A stretch of 64,000 bases of DNA from Tamarix chinensis (taxonomy: Eukaryota > Streptophyta > Magnoliopsida > Caryophyllales > Tamaricaceae): positions 30,260,032-30,324,031 of the forward strand of contig CM060173.1 of the NCBI GenBank assembly GCA_030549775.1, in the 5' to 3' direction. Positions 25,076 to 36,600 of the stretch are shown here, piece after piece. The position numbers and the translations under genes were made by a program. Position 1 is the stretch's first letter; each line of letters begins with the position of its first letter. The notes below the pieces were generated by a model. It was not told the DNA's origin. It worked only from the letters and a program-made list of their open reading frames with translations, and did no database searches.

Positions 25076-26226
25076 TCAAAAGACAGTAACATAAAGTTGA
25101 CTATGACTAAATACAACTTTTTTTAAGAAAATATCAACATTATGAAATGATTGTCCTTGACTTTTGTTGATTGTTATTGTATATGATACAATCAGTGGAA
25201 ATTGTCTTCTATTGAACTTGAAAGGCATCCTTGAATCAGATGATATTATTGACATTCTTGGTAACAATACTCGTTCACCAGAATTATTTCCACCTAAGAT
25301 CTTTGCTTCCAACATATGAGCTCCAAGCCTTGTGATTGCCATCCTAGTATCGTTGCATAACTCAATTGAATGATCTATATTCCTCAATAACATAACAAGC
25401 GTACCAATTTTTAAATTTAAGACATGCTTTGGGACACCAAAACACTTAAGACCATTTAAAAATTCTAGAGTGTGTAGATCTTGCAACAAATTGTTATTTG
25501 AATAAGATCTATATTTTGTATCTAAACTCAAATATGTTTTTCTCTTCCTCTAAGTTAACTAATAGTGTATATTCATTGATAGACTCTACAATATTAAGAG
25601 TTGGTGTTAGGATAGATCTTCCCTCAAAATAAGTATCATCAATGATATTGCTAGTGAACTCTGGATAAGTGATTTCCACAATAGCTGTAATTAGATCATT
25701 TGAATATTTCATTAATATATTACTTGCAATTTCGATTATTGCATGACCATCATTAGGACCTCCAACTGTTCCATCTTCAATGATTGCAATCCAGTCAAAA
25801 AATTGCTTCAACTTGGCACATTCATCGACCGAGGTAAGATTCCATAACCTCATATTTGTTGTCAATCGTAACACCTTGTAATATCGCCATAAGTATAAAA
25901 GAGTTGATAGTTGTATGAACAATATCTTGTCGAGTACCCCTAGGAATGACAGATAATATTTGTCTAAAATCACCGCCAAGAACAACCGTCTTACCTCCAA
26001 ATGGCTTGTCAATACTAAATTGATTATTCAAGCATAAAATATATTTCATGGTTTTATCCAAAGCTTCAAAGCAATATCTATGCATCATTGGAGCTTCATT
26101 CCATATTATGAGTTTACATCTTATAATCAAATCGGCAAGTGGACTACCTTGTTTGATGTTGCATGTTGAATCTTCAATTGGATTTATAGGAATCTTGAAC
26201 CGAGAATGAGATGTTTTCTACCTAGT
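25076..26226 (-). pseudogene. Helitron Pif1-like helicase, C-terminal half (pseudogene)
   Basis: Decayed 5'-3' DNA helicase of the Helitron Rep/Hel protein. In order on the minus strand: SRFKIPINPIEDSTCNIKQG (about 26200-26140), LIIWNEAPMMHRYCFEALD (Walker B region, near 26100), FGGKTVVLGGDFRQILSVIP (about 26000-25930), TTNMRLWNLTS (about 25850), then LCNDTRMAITRLGAHML and the conserved FNRRQFPLIVSYTITINKSQ (about 25210-25145) and FSHSQLYVTVF at the end. The Walker B aspartate is replaced by asparagine (WNEAPM for WDEAPM). Frame changes near 25510-25530 and 25830-25850 break it. The upstream half lies beyond LTR copy B, at 30796-32545. Confidence 0.9.
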
Positions 26227-26519
26227 TGAAATACCCCAAAATTATAATTCTCAAAATTATGGCCAAATAAGGATTTATTATGAAAAGTAATTATATAAAT
26301 TATTTTATTAAAATTAAGAGATTTAATTAAGGTAAATTAGGAGGAAAATAATAAAGAATTTAATTGGGAAAAAAATTCGGGTATTTTTCTAATTAACATG
26401 GAAGTTAAGGAAATTTATCTAAAATAGCCTAAATTAAGCTAAAAAGGAATTAATTATTATTTTCTAAATATTATTATTCTAAATAACCCAAAAACATTCT
26501 AAATAATTTATGCAAAGTC

Positions 26520-27620
26520 CAAAACCTTAAAAAAATCCCTTTTTCCCTTTTCTTCCTTTTCTTTTTCCTTTTCTTCGTACCCGCCGGTTTGGCCTCGCCG
26601 GCCCAACTTCCCTTTCTTTTCCTTCCTTCTCTTTCTCGTGGCCCAGTGCGTCCAGCCGCATTGCAGGTCTCGACGCAACGTTTTGCCTCTAAAATCGTTG
26701 AAACGCCGCGTCGCACTAAGTAACAAATAAACGTTGCAAACCGACGAGACGACGCAACGTTTTGCCCAAATATCCACTGAAACTCCGCGTTTCACTAAGC
26801 AACAAGTAACTGTTGCCGACCGACCAGTTCTCCCCTCCTTTCTTTTTCCCTAGACCACCGGTCCACCCCTTTCCCTTTTCTTTTACCTCCTGCGACTGCA
26901 CCCCGACCTGCAACAGCCGGCCACCCTGCCCTTCCCTCTCCCGTCATTTTCTTTCACCAATTCGACCCCAACCGGCCTTTTTCCCCTCTCCCGAGCAACC
27001 TGCCCCTTTCCCTTTTCCTCTTCCCTCGACCTTACCGCCCTACCACGGCAGCACCGCCTCGACTACCGCCACCAGCCGGCCAACCTGGCACCTGCACACC
27101 CTTGTCTTCTTCCCCTTGGCCTTGCCCAGCCAATTGACCTATATATATATACCCCATAGCCTACCTTAATTCGAGATTTTGGACCCCAAAAACCCTAGAG
27201 TCAGCCACCTCGCCGCTGCCCCGTTAGACGAGCCATCCGCAGCCGCCGCCTATCGCCGATGGTCCAAACATCCCCAGAATCGACCCTTGCACCACCCTCT
27301 ACCTAACTAGACCCTCCTTGCTCCTTGATTTGCCCTGCACGAGCCACCCCGGCCGTGCAAAACCGCCAACCCATTTAACATACTTCCAGCCCCTACAGCC
27401 CTTCGCACCGCCTTCCGCCGTCGATTCCGCCACCACCAGCGCCACCTCTACCCTCCTAAACAACCAGGGGGACTCCTCTACCTCCCCACACCTCCCTTTA
27501 TTCCTCCTCCCTTCCTTATCCTCCTCCCTCCTTTCTTCATCTTCCACCACCTCAAACCTCCACAACCGCCGCCGCCGGAGCCACCACTGCCTTAGGTGGT
27601 CATCTAGCCTTCCTCAAACC
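26520..27620 (+). other. Pyrimidine/CCACC-rich tract of LTR copy B
   Basis: Same position and composition as the tract in LTR A. A CG-rich stretch at about 26575-26830 holds two near copies of CGACGCAACGTTTTGCC with GAAACKCCGCGTYKCACTAAG, about 85 bases apart. Open frames here (for example 27318-27806) are proline/serine/threonine runs without a domain. Confidence 0.7.
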
Positions 27621-27639
27621 TTAAACTCATTTTATACTA

Positions 27640-27669
27640 ATGTTAATAATATTTATGGTATTATCTATG

Positions 27670-27705
<36 letters not shown>

Positions 27706-28400
27706 TATTTATTATCTTGCTAACATTGTTAATATTAGCTTTATATATTATCACTTTCATTATTAATATAGATACTTGGATCCTTATATTATTATTATCA
27801 TTTTGATTACTATATTATGGTTATTATCATTATTATTACTATGCTTAACGTTATTATTACTATCATTATTATTTTTATTATTATTACTATTATTGTTATT
27901 ATTATTGCTATTAGTATTATTGTTGTTGTGGTTGTTGTTGGCATAGTTAATAATATTACTATTATTTCTATTATTATTAATGTTATTGAAACCAAAATGG
28001 GCATGTTCCCTTTGGTCATTATAGAAGGAGAACACCCAACCTTAGTATTATTACGATTATTTTTATTATTCAAACCTTAGTAATATTGTTCCTAATACCT
28101 TTGTTACTAACATTATTACTATGGTATCATTGTTAGTTATTACTAGTACTATTGTTATTGTTTTGCTAATACTATTATAATAAAAACACTTGAACCCTTA
28201 TATTATTATCATCCCAAATATAACTATTATCATTATTATCTTTAATTATATTAGCGCCTTATTAGTAATACTATTATTATAATATTATCTTGCCCTAGAA
28301 CCATTATTAGCCTTATTTCTAAGAGCATGGGTATTACTACTATTATTATTATTCGCACTATTTTATTTTAACAAGTATTAGTACTATCATCATAAGGAAG
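27640..28400. repeat. Imperfect ATT/TTA-rich low-complexity stretch
   Basis: Degenerate TTATTATTA, ATTACTATT and TTGTTGTTG runs for about 750 bases within LTR copy B. Frames through it spell isoleucine/valine or asparagine runs and are not genes. Copies A and C have unrelated tandem repeats near this place, so the LTR seems to gather simple repeats here. Confidence 0.85.
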
Positions 28401-29809
28401 AAAGCTATTAGGTTGATAATAGAAATATAGTTATGAATAATAACATAAGTACATTTTAACTAGTAATAACTAGTACGCTAGCTTGGTGGAAAGAAAACCC
28501 TAGTTTTCACTTATAAAACTCCGTGTAATAATAAAAACCTAATCTTAGACTAAAATAAGAAATAATAGTATTTTCAGGTAGAAGGGAACTAACCATTAGT
28601 CTTATCCTCCTATAGGTGAATCGAGCCAAAGTCCCAAAGAGTTGTAGGAGTGTTCTCCAAGCCCGACGTCGCTTTAGGTAAGGATGTAGCTAAGGCCCAT
28701 GTGTGTTATGTGAATTGTATGCCTTGGATGCCTTGCATTTCATGTTATATTATGTATCGTATGATTTTCCTTAACTTGTCTTATGTGTAGCGCAGCTTGG
28801 AGTTGAGGTATGTTTTGTATGTGTTCGTATGGCATGAGTATGATATGTATGAGTGGTGATTGTGGTGTGATATGATATGGCCCTCTAAGACATGCATGCT
28901 AGGACAAATGATATTATGATATGGGAAATTAAAGGACAATAATAAACAAATGGGAAGTGAGATGCTAAGGGGGATATGAGGCTAACCAAAATGAATAAGA
29001 GATGGGAACCATGCATGGGAATCCTAGGGTTTGCATGGGATGGACAAAACTTGCATAGTGGTGATCCTTACGTGAGAAAAGTTGATTTAGGGTGTAAATA
29101 AGCTAAGGAGAGAGTTGTGGAGTGATTGGAGACTTGGGATGAAAAATATTACGTAGGTCGGTGTGAGGGTGTGTAAGGGACTCGATTAGGGTTTTGGGAG
29201 GAAGTAGTAATCTGGAAATTGTGGAAGTAAAAAAAATGATTAAGGGAGAGTGGAATATGGGTTAAGAATGGGGATTTATTATGTAAGGAGTGAGTATGGG
29301 TGCCATGGGAGAGAAGGAATATTGACTGAGAAAAGGGAGAGGTTACTTGTGGAAGAAGAAAGGCACTAGGGTTTGAGGTGGCTAACTAGGGTTTTCCAAT
29401 CATATGCGAAGTCGAGAGGTAAAGTGATATGTTTGGGATTAGATCTAATTAAGGTGAGATGTGGGGAGATGGATGGATCAATGGTCTTGTAAGTGAGAGG
29501 AAGTTAGGCCACATAGGTCTAATTAGGGTTTTCAAGGGAAGACCCTCGAGGGTGATCGTAGGTGGAGTCGATGTCGTGAGGTGTTGGGCCCTAACCCACA
29601 CCCTTAGGAGTTGGGTTTTCATTAAAGGGGTAAGTGTAAAGGAAAATGGATGATGGAGTGTGAGTTAGTGGGCGCCGAGTCTCAAGATATAGGACGGGCC
29701 CTCTTTGGGGAATAATCATAGCTAGAGTTAGTCATGCATGTCTAGGGCGGAATTTGTTGAATAAGATATGATAAAATACTAATCATGTAAAGTGGAAGAG
29801 TACTGAGTC

Positions 29810-30170
29810 GGGGCTAGCCAATCCACCGGTAAGGAATAGTGGTGTGGACTATTGTCCCGCAAGTGACCGATCCACCGGCGAATAATAGTGGTGTGGACAT
29901 CATCCTGCAAGTGACTGGCCCACCGGCAATAATAGTGGGGGATCCCGAGCTCAGTAAACCAAACCCTAATTTGTTAATACATGTAAAAGATACTAAGTAA
30001 TTATAGTAGAACACCATGAGAGTCGAGGCCGGTCCGATCCACCGGCATAAAATAGTGGTTAGGTGTGTTATGCCCTATAAGTGACCGATCCACCGGCTAT
30101 AATAGTGGTTAGGTGTGTTTTTCCCTATAAGTGACCGATCCACCAGCTATAATAGTGGGGTTCCCTTACT
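29810..30170. repeat. 50-bp tandem units with CCACCGG...ATAATAGTGG
   Basis: Six or so units containing CCGATCCACCGGCTATAATA followed by GTGG. The best three (30030-30165) have a period near 50 bases. Each unit has a CCAC/GTGG inverted repeat with an ATAATA centre. It is a family signature shared with LTR A (10300-10670). Confidence 0.85.
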
Positions 30171-30795
30171 CGCATGGATTAATAAAGGTTATGATGTGAA
30201 TCTATTATAATTACCAGAGATCTAAAAGAATAAGTCTATCCGGACCATAGCTAGCCTTTATCACCTGTTTACTATATGATGTTCGTATGACTATGCCATG
30301 TATATTGTGTAGTGTGTTTGGTATGTTGGCCTTAGTGCACCTACTACCTTACTCAGTATCGGACCCGTACTGATATTACCTTGGTTAAATGGGTCTTGTG
30401 ATGATCCACTGATGGTGGGGAGTAGACCTCTTGTGCAGGTTTAAGATTAGATACTGTTTTGGGGTGGAAAGCCTGACTTGAGTGAGTTGGCAATCCGGAT
30501 ATTGATCCTTCGGGATTTATTTTGTTTAACTGTATTCATCTTGGGAAGTTACAAGTGTTATATTTAAATTTCCAAGGGTTTTGTAATTGACTTTTAACTT
30601 CTCGTACTCTGATAAGCTTTTAAAATGCAAATTTAATTGTTGGACAGGTTTTAGCCTTGCATCTAACATGAGATAGATGGTTGACATTTATCTTGTGTTA
30701 GATGTGGCGGTAACATTTCCCAAATTCTCTCCTAGCTTCCGCTTTATTCTTTCAAAAAAAATTTTAGGAGTGAAATTTGGGGGTGTTACACTAGT

Positions 30796-32545
30796 AATAA
30801 AAGAGAAGATATTCCACTTGATGCCACATTAAAGATGATATCTCCTGTGCATCTAATAACGGCCGATAAGGTCATCCATATAAATGTATTGCTTGTACCT
30901 CCATACCCATAAAAAAAACAATCCGCCTATATTTGACCTTGTTCCCTCCATTATCTCATCGTATACATGTCTTTGTTATGTGGTCATAACATATAGATTT
31001 TTATTGAGTTCTTGAGACAAATTTCATTGATCATAACACATTTCCTCACGTATCAATGAATTTCTAACTATTGAAAAAAACTTGGATGGTGGGAATGTTA
31101 TTGGCTCAAACTCTCTTAAGCTTCTTCAATAGTTTCATAACAACTTTTCAACCTCTACCAAGCCATAATTTTTATCTCATAATATTCCGAATGAAGTTCT
31201 AAAAATAAATTCAATAAGTTTGCAAAAATATATAAGTATTTTAACATTGTGAAAAAAATAAATAAGATAAGTAAGGTAAGTTACCTTCGTGTTGTAAAAA
31301 TAAACGTTATTTGTATAAAATATCATTAGTCATGTAAATCCAACAATGATTCCAAACAACTTCATGTCGGATGAGCGATTCGGATGTCAATAATTTTGCA
31401 AATAGTTTTCTTAAAGAAGATGTAGAAGTCTAATGACTTGACTCAATAATACCATCAAAGTATTCCTTGTCATCATCTAACAAACCTAGGGCATAGCAAG
31501 TATCATGATATGATGAATGTTACTCACCATTAATTCATCTTATTTCTTCATAACTTGTAGGTCCACGCACAACAGTAAGAAGACATCTTAAATAGTAGAG
31601 TTCTCCACTACCCGGAGGGACATAGAAAATCCGTCCAATAGAGAACCTCTTTTGTCTTGGCCACCACTCTCTATTATACTTATCCTAAATGAATTTTTTA
31701 CGGAATTTAGAATAAGTTAATTCCTTTGCCTTAGGATAGTCCTTATTTTCCTTCATCCAAGCCAAGAACATACTTTGTTTAATAGATAACCGATCAACAA
31801 CATCATCGATCGGATCATAATCAGTTAAAATAACACTTTGTTGATTTAGAAGATGAAAGCCTAGCCTTTAAACCAGAGGATCTCTGAATTGAATATCATA
31901 TTTGAATAACCTCCATGATGCTTCATAGAATGGTATATATCTACAATCATAGTACATATGAACTTCGTCTATAGATAGGATATCCATCATCATGGAGGTT
32001 ATTCAAATATGATTGTAGATATATACCGTGCTACTTCGTCATTCGTTTTACTTCAATAAAAAGATGCAGTAACATGGTCATGTCCTTTGTTGACATATTT
32101 AAATAAATACTTGATAAAGCGAGATTGGTTACACCACTCAATATTCAAATGTGCACCATACTTCAGTAACAAATAATGATTGTAAGGAATAATAAAGTTG
32201 TTATCAAGAGGAACTCTGCTCTTATCCGCTATTCACCCATTATCTCTTCTTCTATAGATAGGATATCCATCATCATCAATATTTGTTGATTCAACAAATA
32301 TTTTAGGAAAATTCTTTGTGCAACAACCACCAGACATGCAAAGGGAGCTCCTCGTAGCAACACCACATGGTCCATGTACCATATAATCTTAAACTACTAT
32401 ATCATAGGTAGGACCAATGTTTTATCTGGACTTTCGGCTGAAATAATTTTTTCTATATTTCTTCCTATTGGATACTTGTATTTTGCTGCAAGAAATAAGA
32501 ATATATGTGCATATGGCAACCCACACTTCTGGAACTCAATAGTAG
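30796..32545 (-). pseudogene. Helitron Rep/Hel protein, middle part (pseudogene)
   Basis: Continues the helicase upstream of LTR copy B. On the minus strand the order is: TIEFQKCGLPYAHIFLFL (about 32540-32490), KYPIGRN and DKTLVLPTYDI, MVHGPCGVATRSSLCMSGG (about 32380-32320), DDDGYPIYRRRDNG, YGAHLNIEWCNQSRFIKYLF (about 32170-32110), then SWRLFKYDIQFRDPLV (about 31920), REWWPRQKRFSIGRIFYVPP and SGELYYLRCLLTVVRGPTS (about 31660-31560). Next are SYHDTCYALGLLDDDKEYFD and finally GYGGTSNTFIW near 30910-30880, the Walker A site. The usual GTGKT is GTSNT here, so the lysine is lost. Stops and shifts are frequent. Helitron Rep/Hel proteins drive rolling-circle transposition. Confidence 0.9.
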
Positions 32546-32631
32546 TTTATAACTAACTAACTATAGTAAATAAGATATAACTGCAATTGAAATAACATAA
32601 CGGTTTATAACTAACTATAGTAAGAATATAT

Positions 32632-32636
<5 letters not shown>

Positions 32637-32677
<41 letters not shown>
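32637..32677. repeat. (TA)n microsatellite
   Basis: About 20 perfect TA units. Confidence 0.97.
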
Positions 32678-32679
<2 letters not shown>

Positions 32680-33839
32680 AACTGTGAAATAGTACTTGAT
32701 TTAATGATGCACTGTCGTATGCACAACAAATTTAATAAATAAATCCTAATTCCCAAGTACGTAGTATATGGCAAGAAGGATTCGAACCCACAAGGAATGA
32801 CATTCTAATCACTAATTTTGCTATTGATGTTATAACCCCGTTTATACAATTTCATAGATTCTTATACTAAATTGATTTGTACTAAATCTTAATCACTAAT
32901 TAACAATTAGGGGAGGAATGAATTGATGATGGAATTAAAATGTCATACATTCAAATAAGAAGAATGATTCTAAACAATTTAATGTTGACTTAGGAAACTC
33001 AGAATAACAAATTCCCATACTTCCTCTCAACCTTAATAAATTGAATATGCTCTCAATTTATTTTTATACTCATTTAATAACCTAGGTTACAAACACTAGA
33101 TTCAATTAATGGTAGCATTATGAACGGGAAGCAGCCAACTACAATCATAATCACAAAAGCTCGGATCATGCAATTGCACGAATTAATGGATAAGATTAAT
33201 AATTAATATTCTTGCTACTATAGACAAATTAATTAACAAATACGGGTTAATTTCATTGTCTTAGCAAAGATCAAGTTCTAAACCAAATAGGTGATCAATC
33301 TAATTAGTTCAAGAATCTTAATCTATGATATGGAATCATTCAATTCGATCCATTAATTCAATTAAACCTCATCTATAATCAAATATTTAAAGTATGAAAT
33401 GGTAATTAGGTTATAATTGCATCCTCAAATCATCCTACCCTGTTCAAATTACTCAAATCTCTGCATATTTACAATTCATACAATTACATATAAATCTTGA
33501 AAACTAATAACAACAACACATTCCCGAATTCTATTATTGCAACAATTAGATGATAATGTACTGAACACAAATAAAATTACAAAAATCTACTTAGATTTAA
33601 CAAAAATGAAGATACTGAAATTTACAAAGGAATAGAGCAGACTTATCAATTGAAGTGCAGAATGTCAAATCATCAATAGAATTCAAGAAGATCAAAAAGT
33701 TGGAATTGTGCATTACATGTATGTTCTAAAGGAATAAAGGAAGAAAAATACATTCCAAATGTTTTCGATCTCTTTCTCCCTCTGTCCCGAACCCTGTTCT
33801 TAGATAAAATTTATCAGAAACAAGTCGCGCGATCAGTTA

Positions 33840-33990
33840 CACGTTTTTAAATGGAAACACGGTCCGTGTTTTGGAAACACGGGACCCCCGTGTTTTCTTC
33901 CAACTTCTCTGCTGACAAGGATTTAAAGATCGATGCTCGGGATAAATAACACGGACCGTGTTTATGAAACATGGGACCCCCGTGTTTTTG
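33840..33990. repeat. Duplicated ACACGG hairpin segment
   Basis: Two copies, about 95 bases apart, of a segment with two nested inverted repeats: AACACGGWCCGTGTTT followed by GAAACAYGGGACCCCCGTGTT. Each can fold into two adjacent hairpins. Similar ACACGG...CCGTGT blocks occur in some plant retrotransposons, from general knowledge. Confidence 0.75.
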
Positions 33991-34264
33991 ATCTTTCCAC
34001 TCAATTCCTTTGAAAGTTTCAACTTAGCTTCTCTGGATGTATTTGTTCCCTTTCCAACTTCGCTCTCCTTGATTCAACATTTCTTGATGTGTTCTCTACT
34101 TGATTTCTTCTTTTCAATGATTTCTCCTTGAATTTCTTCAATTTTTTTCTTTCCTGTAAAATCTATTCAAAGGAGGAAAACTCGACGAAAAGATTAAATC
34201 TAATAGAATTCATGAGAGATAAATGATATTTTTAAACATGAAAATAATCAATAAATCTCATCTA

Positions 34265-35760
34265 TCATTTAACCATTCCAAATATCTTGTTGCTACGAAG
34301 ATCTTTAATGAGATAATCCAACTTCATTTTAAAAACACGACAAATAATATCCAAATGATCATCAACTTTGAGGCTTCTATTTTGAACAAAATGAATTATT
34401 TTTGGCCATTTTAGATTGCAAATAAATGTAATAAAAATATTTGGATAACCAATCCATCTACAAATTGCTATGGCGTCTTGATAGTTCTGAATCATATATC
34501 GAGCACCACCCATGAATGATGATGGTAATATAACTTGTTTTCCTTGCGTTGATAGATCGGTCTCACCCCTTAAAATTGCATCTGTTAGTCTGCTATATAT
34601 TTCACACCGCAAATGTTTTTTATATAACTTAATGTAAGTCAATCTTGAAGACTCAACCATAGTATATGCATCAATAATAAATTGTTGAAGTAGTCTCATG
34701 GAAGACAATATAATTGCTAACTATGAATTCCTTTCATGCTAACAATATGAAAATTATACTTACATACTTCCAGCCACCCTGCTTCATTCCCGCATTCAAC
34801 ATTAATGGAATGTCTTCTATATAGCCATCTTCACCATAAAGAAACAATATAGGATATTGTAATCCAAGATATGAAACATGGAGTTGGTTAATGCATTTGA
34901 GCATTCCCATTTTGGTTTCAACCAAGATATCCCTATCTCCTAATGATGCATCAAAGTCTCCAACAATTAATCCAGCAATATTTGAAGACATAGGTAGATT
35001 ATACCATCTTCCATCCCCATTCCTTCTACCAATCAACTTCAACTTTATATCTAAACAACCATCTCTTCCAATTTGTTCTCTAACCATTCTGAATGATTTA
35101 ACCAACACACTATTCTCATCAAGCATTGTCTTCAAATCATAAACAATAGATGTACACAGGTTGTTCAAGGCTTCATTTTCCCTATAACAAATACAGTTGC
35201 AATAAGGAATTAAAAGTGTTTACTTCAAAAATGACAAAATGACTCAATAATTACCAAATCTTGTTAAATAACTCACCTAATAGAATTAACTATATTTTCA
35301 ACTTCATTATCAATGTAGTAAATGTAGAGTTGTGCAAAGTTAGGCACTGAACCTTCATGTGGCAATAAAATTCCCATAAGATGATAATTTTGACCATATA
35401 GTCTAAATATTGGAGGAGATCTTCCATTGGTCAAACTCCTATAAACTTTTCCTCCCATTGAAGTGATACAGAACATGTTATTGTTGACCAAGCATTATGG
35501 AGAAATTATTTGCTTTTATCATTACATAAATATAATAGGTCATGCAATACTTTAGGAGGATTTCTCATTGGCGTGAGTTGAATTATCCCTTGCATACAAC
35601 ATAAAGAATATTTCAGATTTTGAGATGAGCGACTTTTACACATTCTTTCCTCATACCAAAAAAAAAAAGAATTGTAAAATCCACATGTGTATATTGCATC
35701 TCCAATATCAAAATAATCTACACATATCATAAAATTAATATTAGACATTTGAAAAAAAAT
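34265..35760 (-). pseudogene. Helitron Rep/Hel protein, N-terminal part (pseudogene)
   Basis: On the minus strand from about 35748: CYCFYN-type fragments, then GGKVYRSLTNGRSPPIFRLY and GQNYHLMGILLPHEGSVPNF (35480-35330), LCTSIVYDLKTMLDENSVLV (35160-35100), WYNLPMSSNIAGLIVGDFD, and LGLQYPILFLYGEDGY (about 34870-34820). Then comes the Helitron_like_N block: LLQQFIIDAYTMVESSRLTY, GETDLSTQGKQVILPSSFMG and GGARYMIQNYQDAIAICRWI (34700-34450). The order matches the family. Frame breaks lie near 34710-34735, 35170-35270 and 35490-35506. The next stretch of the protein is past the insertion at 32546-34255. Confidence 0.9.
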
Positions 35761-36139
35761 ATAATTAAAAATTTATATGTATAAATACATTTGTGGTTGC
35801 ATACCAAATGATGTTCCACTGTTTTGTTCTATTTCAACATCTGTGAAGATATAAAATATCAGACATTGAAAAAAATTATATCATTGTCCTATTATGTTTA
35901 ATATATTATAAATAAATTAATATGAGACTTTTTGAGTAATTTAATATTTAATATACATATATAAAATATATTAATCAGTGCATACTAGATAATAGGATTC
36001 CACAATTCTCTTCTATTTTATTATCTATTGACACATAAATTACGACAGATACATAAATAACATATACAACCTAAGGAAAAGAATTATAAAATTATATTAA
36101 TAATAAATGTTTAAACATGTTGGGAAATGAGAATGCTAA

Positions 36140-36600
36140 CCTTTATCGAATTTCAATTGTTTCCCTAAGATAGGGGCACCATAATTCTTCTTAGAACAGA
36201 TAGGAAAGTTTTCTATCTTTGATGATCCTGATAAATTGGCAATACCACTTTGATTTGATACATGAGATGTTGATAAGATATTGGTTAGAGTATTTGAAGT
36301 CACAATACTTGACAACTATTTCATTTGATCATCAACATAGTTTAGTTTATAAATAGAGTTCGAATGAGTGCAAGCTGTGAAAAGAAATAAATAAATAGTT
36401 AATATAATTCAATACTATAGACATGATTTTAAAATTGGCGTATATAAATGTAAACAACTTATTACCATTTGTGATGTCACTAAGAGGAGATAACAATTTC
36501 TAAGATTGAAAATAGTGGAACACACATTCTACATGTGTATCTTGATCTAGAATCAATTTTGTACCAATCATATTTAAATTACCTGCATATAGAAAAAAAA
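36140..36600 (-). pseudogene. Possible upstream exon remnants of the Helitron gene
   Basis: Short protein-like runs on the minus strand: SNQSGIANLSGSSKIENFPI and CSKKNYGAPILGKQLKFDKG (about 36290-36140), and MIGTKLILDQDTHVECVFHY (about 36570-36510). They lie just upstream of the Helitron_like_N region, where plant Helitron genes carry low-complexity N-terminal exons. No domain is recognised. Confidence 0.35.

Larger units (their letters stand above)
26227..30790 (+). mobile_element. Giant LTR copy B (candidate solo LTR), 4564 bp
   Basis: Starts TGAAATACCCCAAAATT and ends GTGAAATTTGGGGGTGTTACA. It is flanked by a perfect 5-bp duplication CTAGT (26222-26226 and 30791-30795). It sits inside the Helitron helicase, whose reading resumes on the other side, giving an independent proof of insertion. 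Internal order: AT-rich leader, pyrimidine-rich tract (26520-27620), ATT-rich low-complexity stretch (27640-28400), transcript-like AT-poor stretch, CCACCGG units (29810-30170), then the 3' block TTAGATGTGGCGGTAAC and the end. No protein domain is present. Confidence 0.85.
32546..34255. mobile_element. 1.7-kb insertion of unknown class inside the Helitron
   Basis: The Helitron protein reads FGMVK at about 34265 and continues at TIEFQK near 32540, so the DNA between is an insertion. It holds a duplicated GTTTATAACTAACTATAGTAA text (about 32543-32625), a (TA)n run, AGGATTCGAACCCAC at 32778-32792 (like a reversed tRNA B-box), low-complexity AT-rich DNA and the hairpin-rich segment at 33840-33990. 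No coding potential or clear terminal repeats are seen; the exact ends are uncertain. Confidence 0.55.

Noticed and set aside
27318..28080. Open frames rich in isoleucine, asparagine or threonine
   Set aside because: They translate the CCACC tract and the ATT-rich low-complexity stretch of LTR B.
34223..35142. Plus-strand frames at 34223-34414 and 34891-35142
   Set aside because: Antisense shadows of the Helitron N-terminal blocks.
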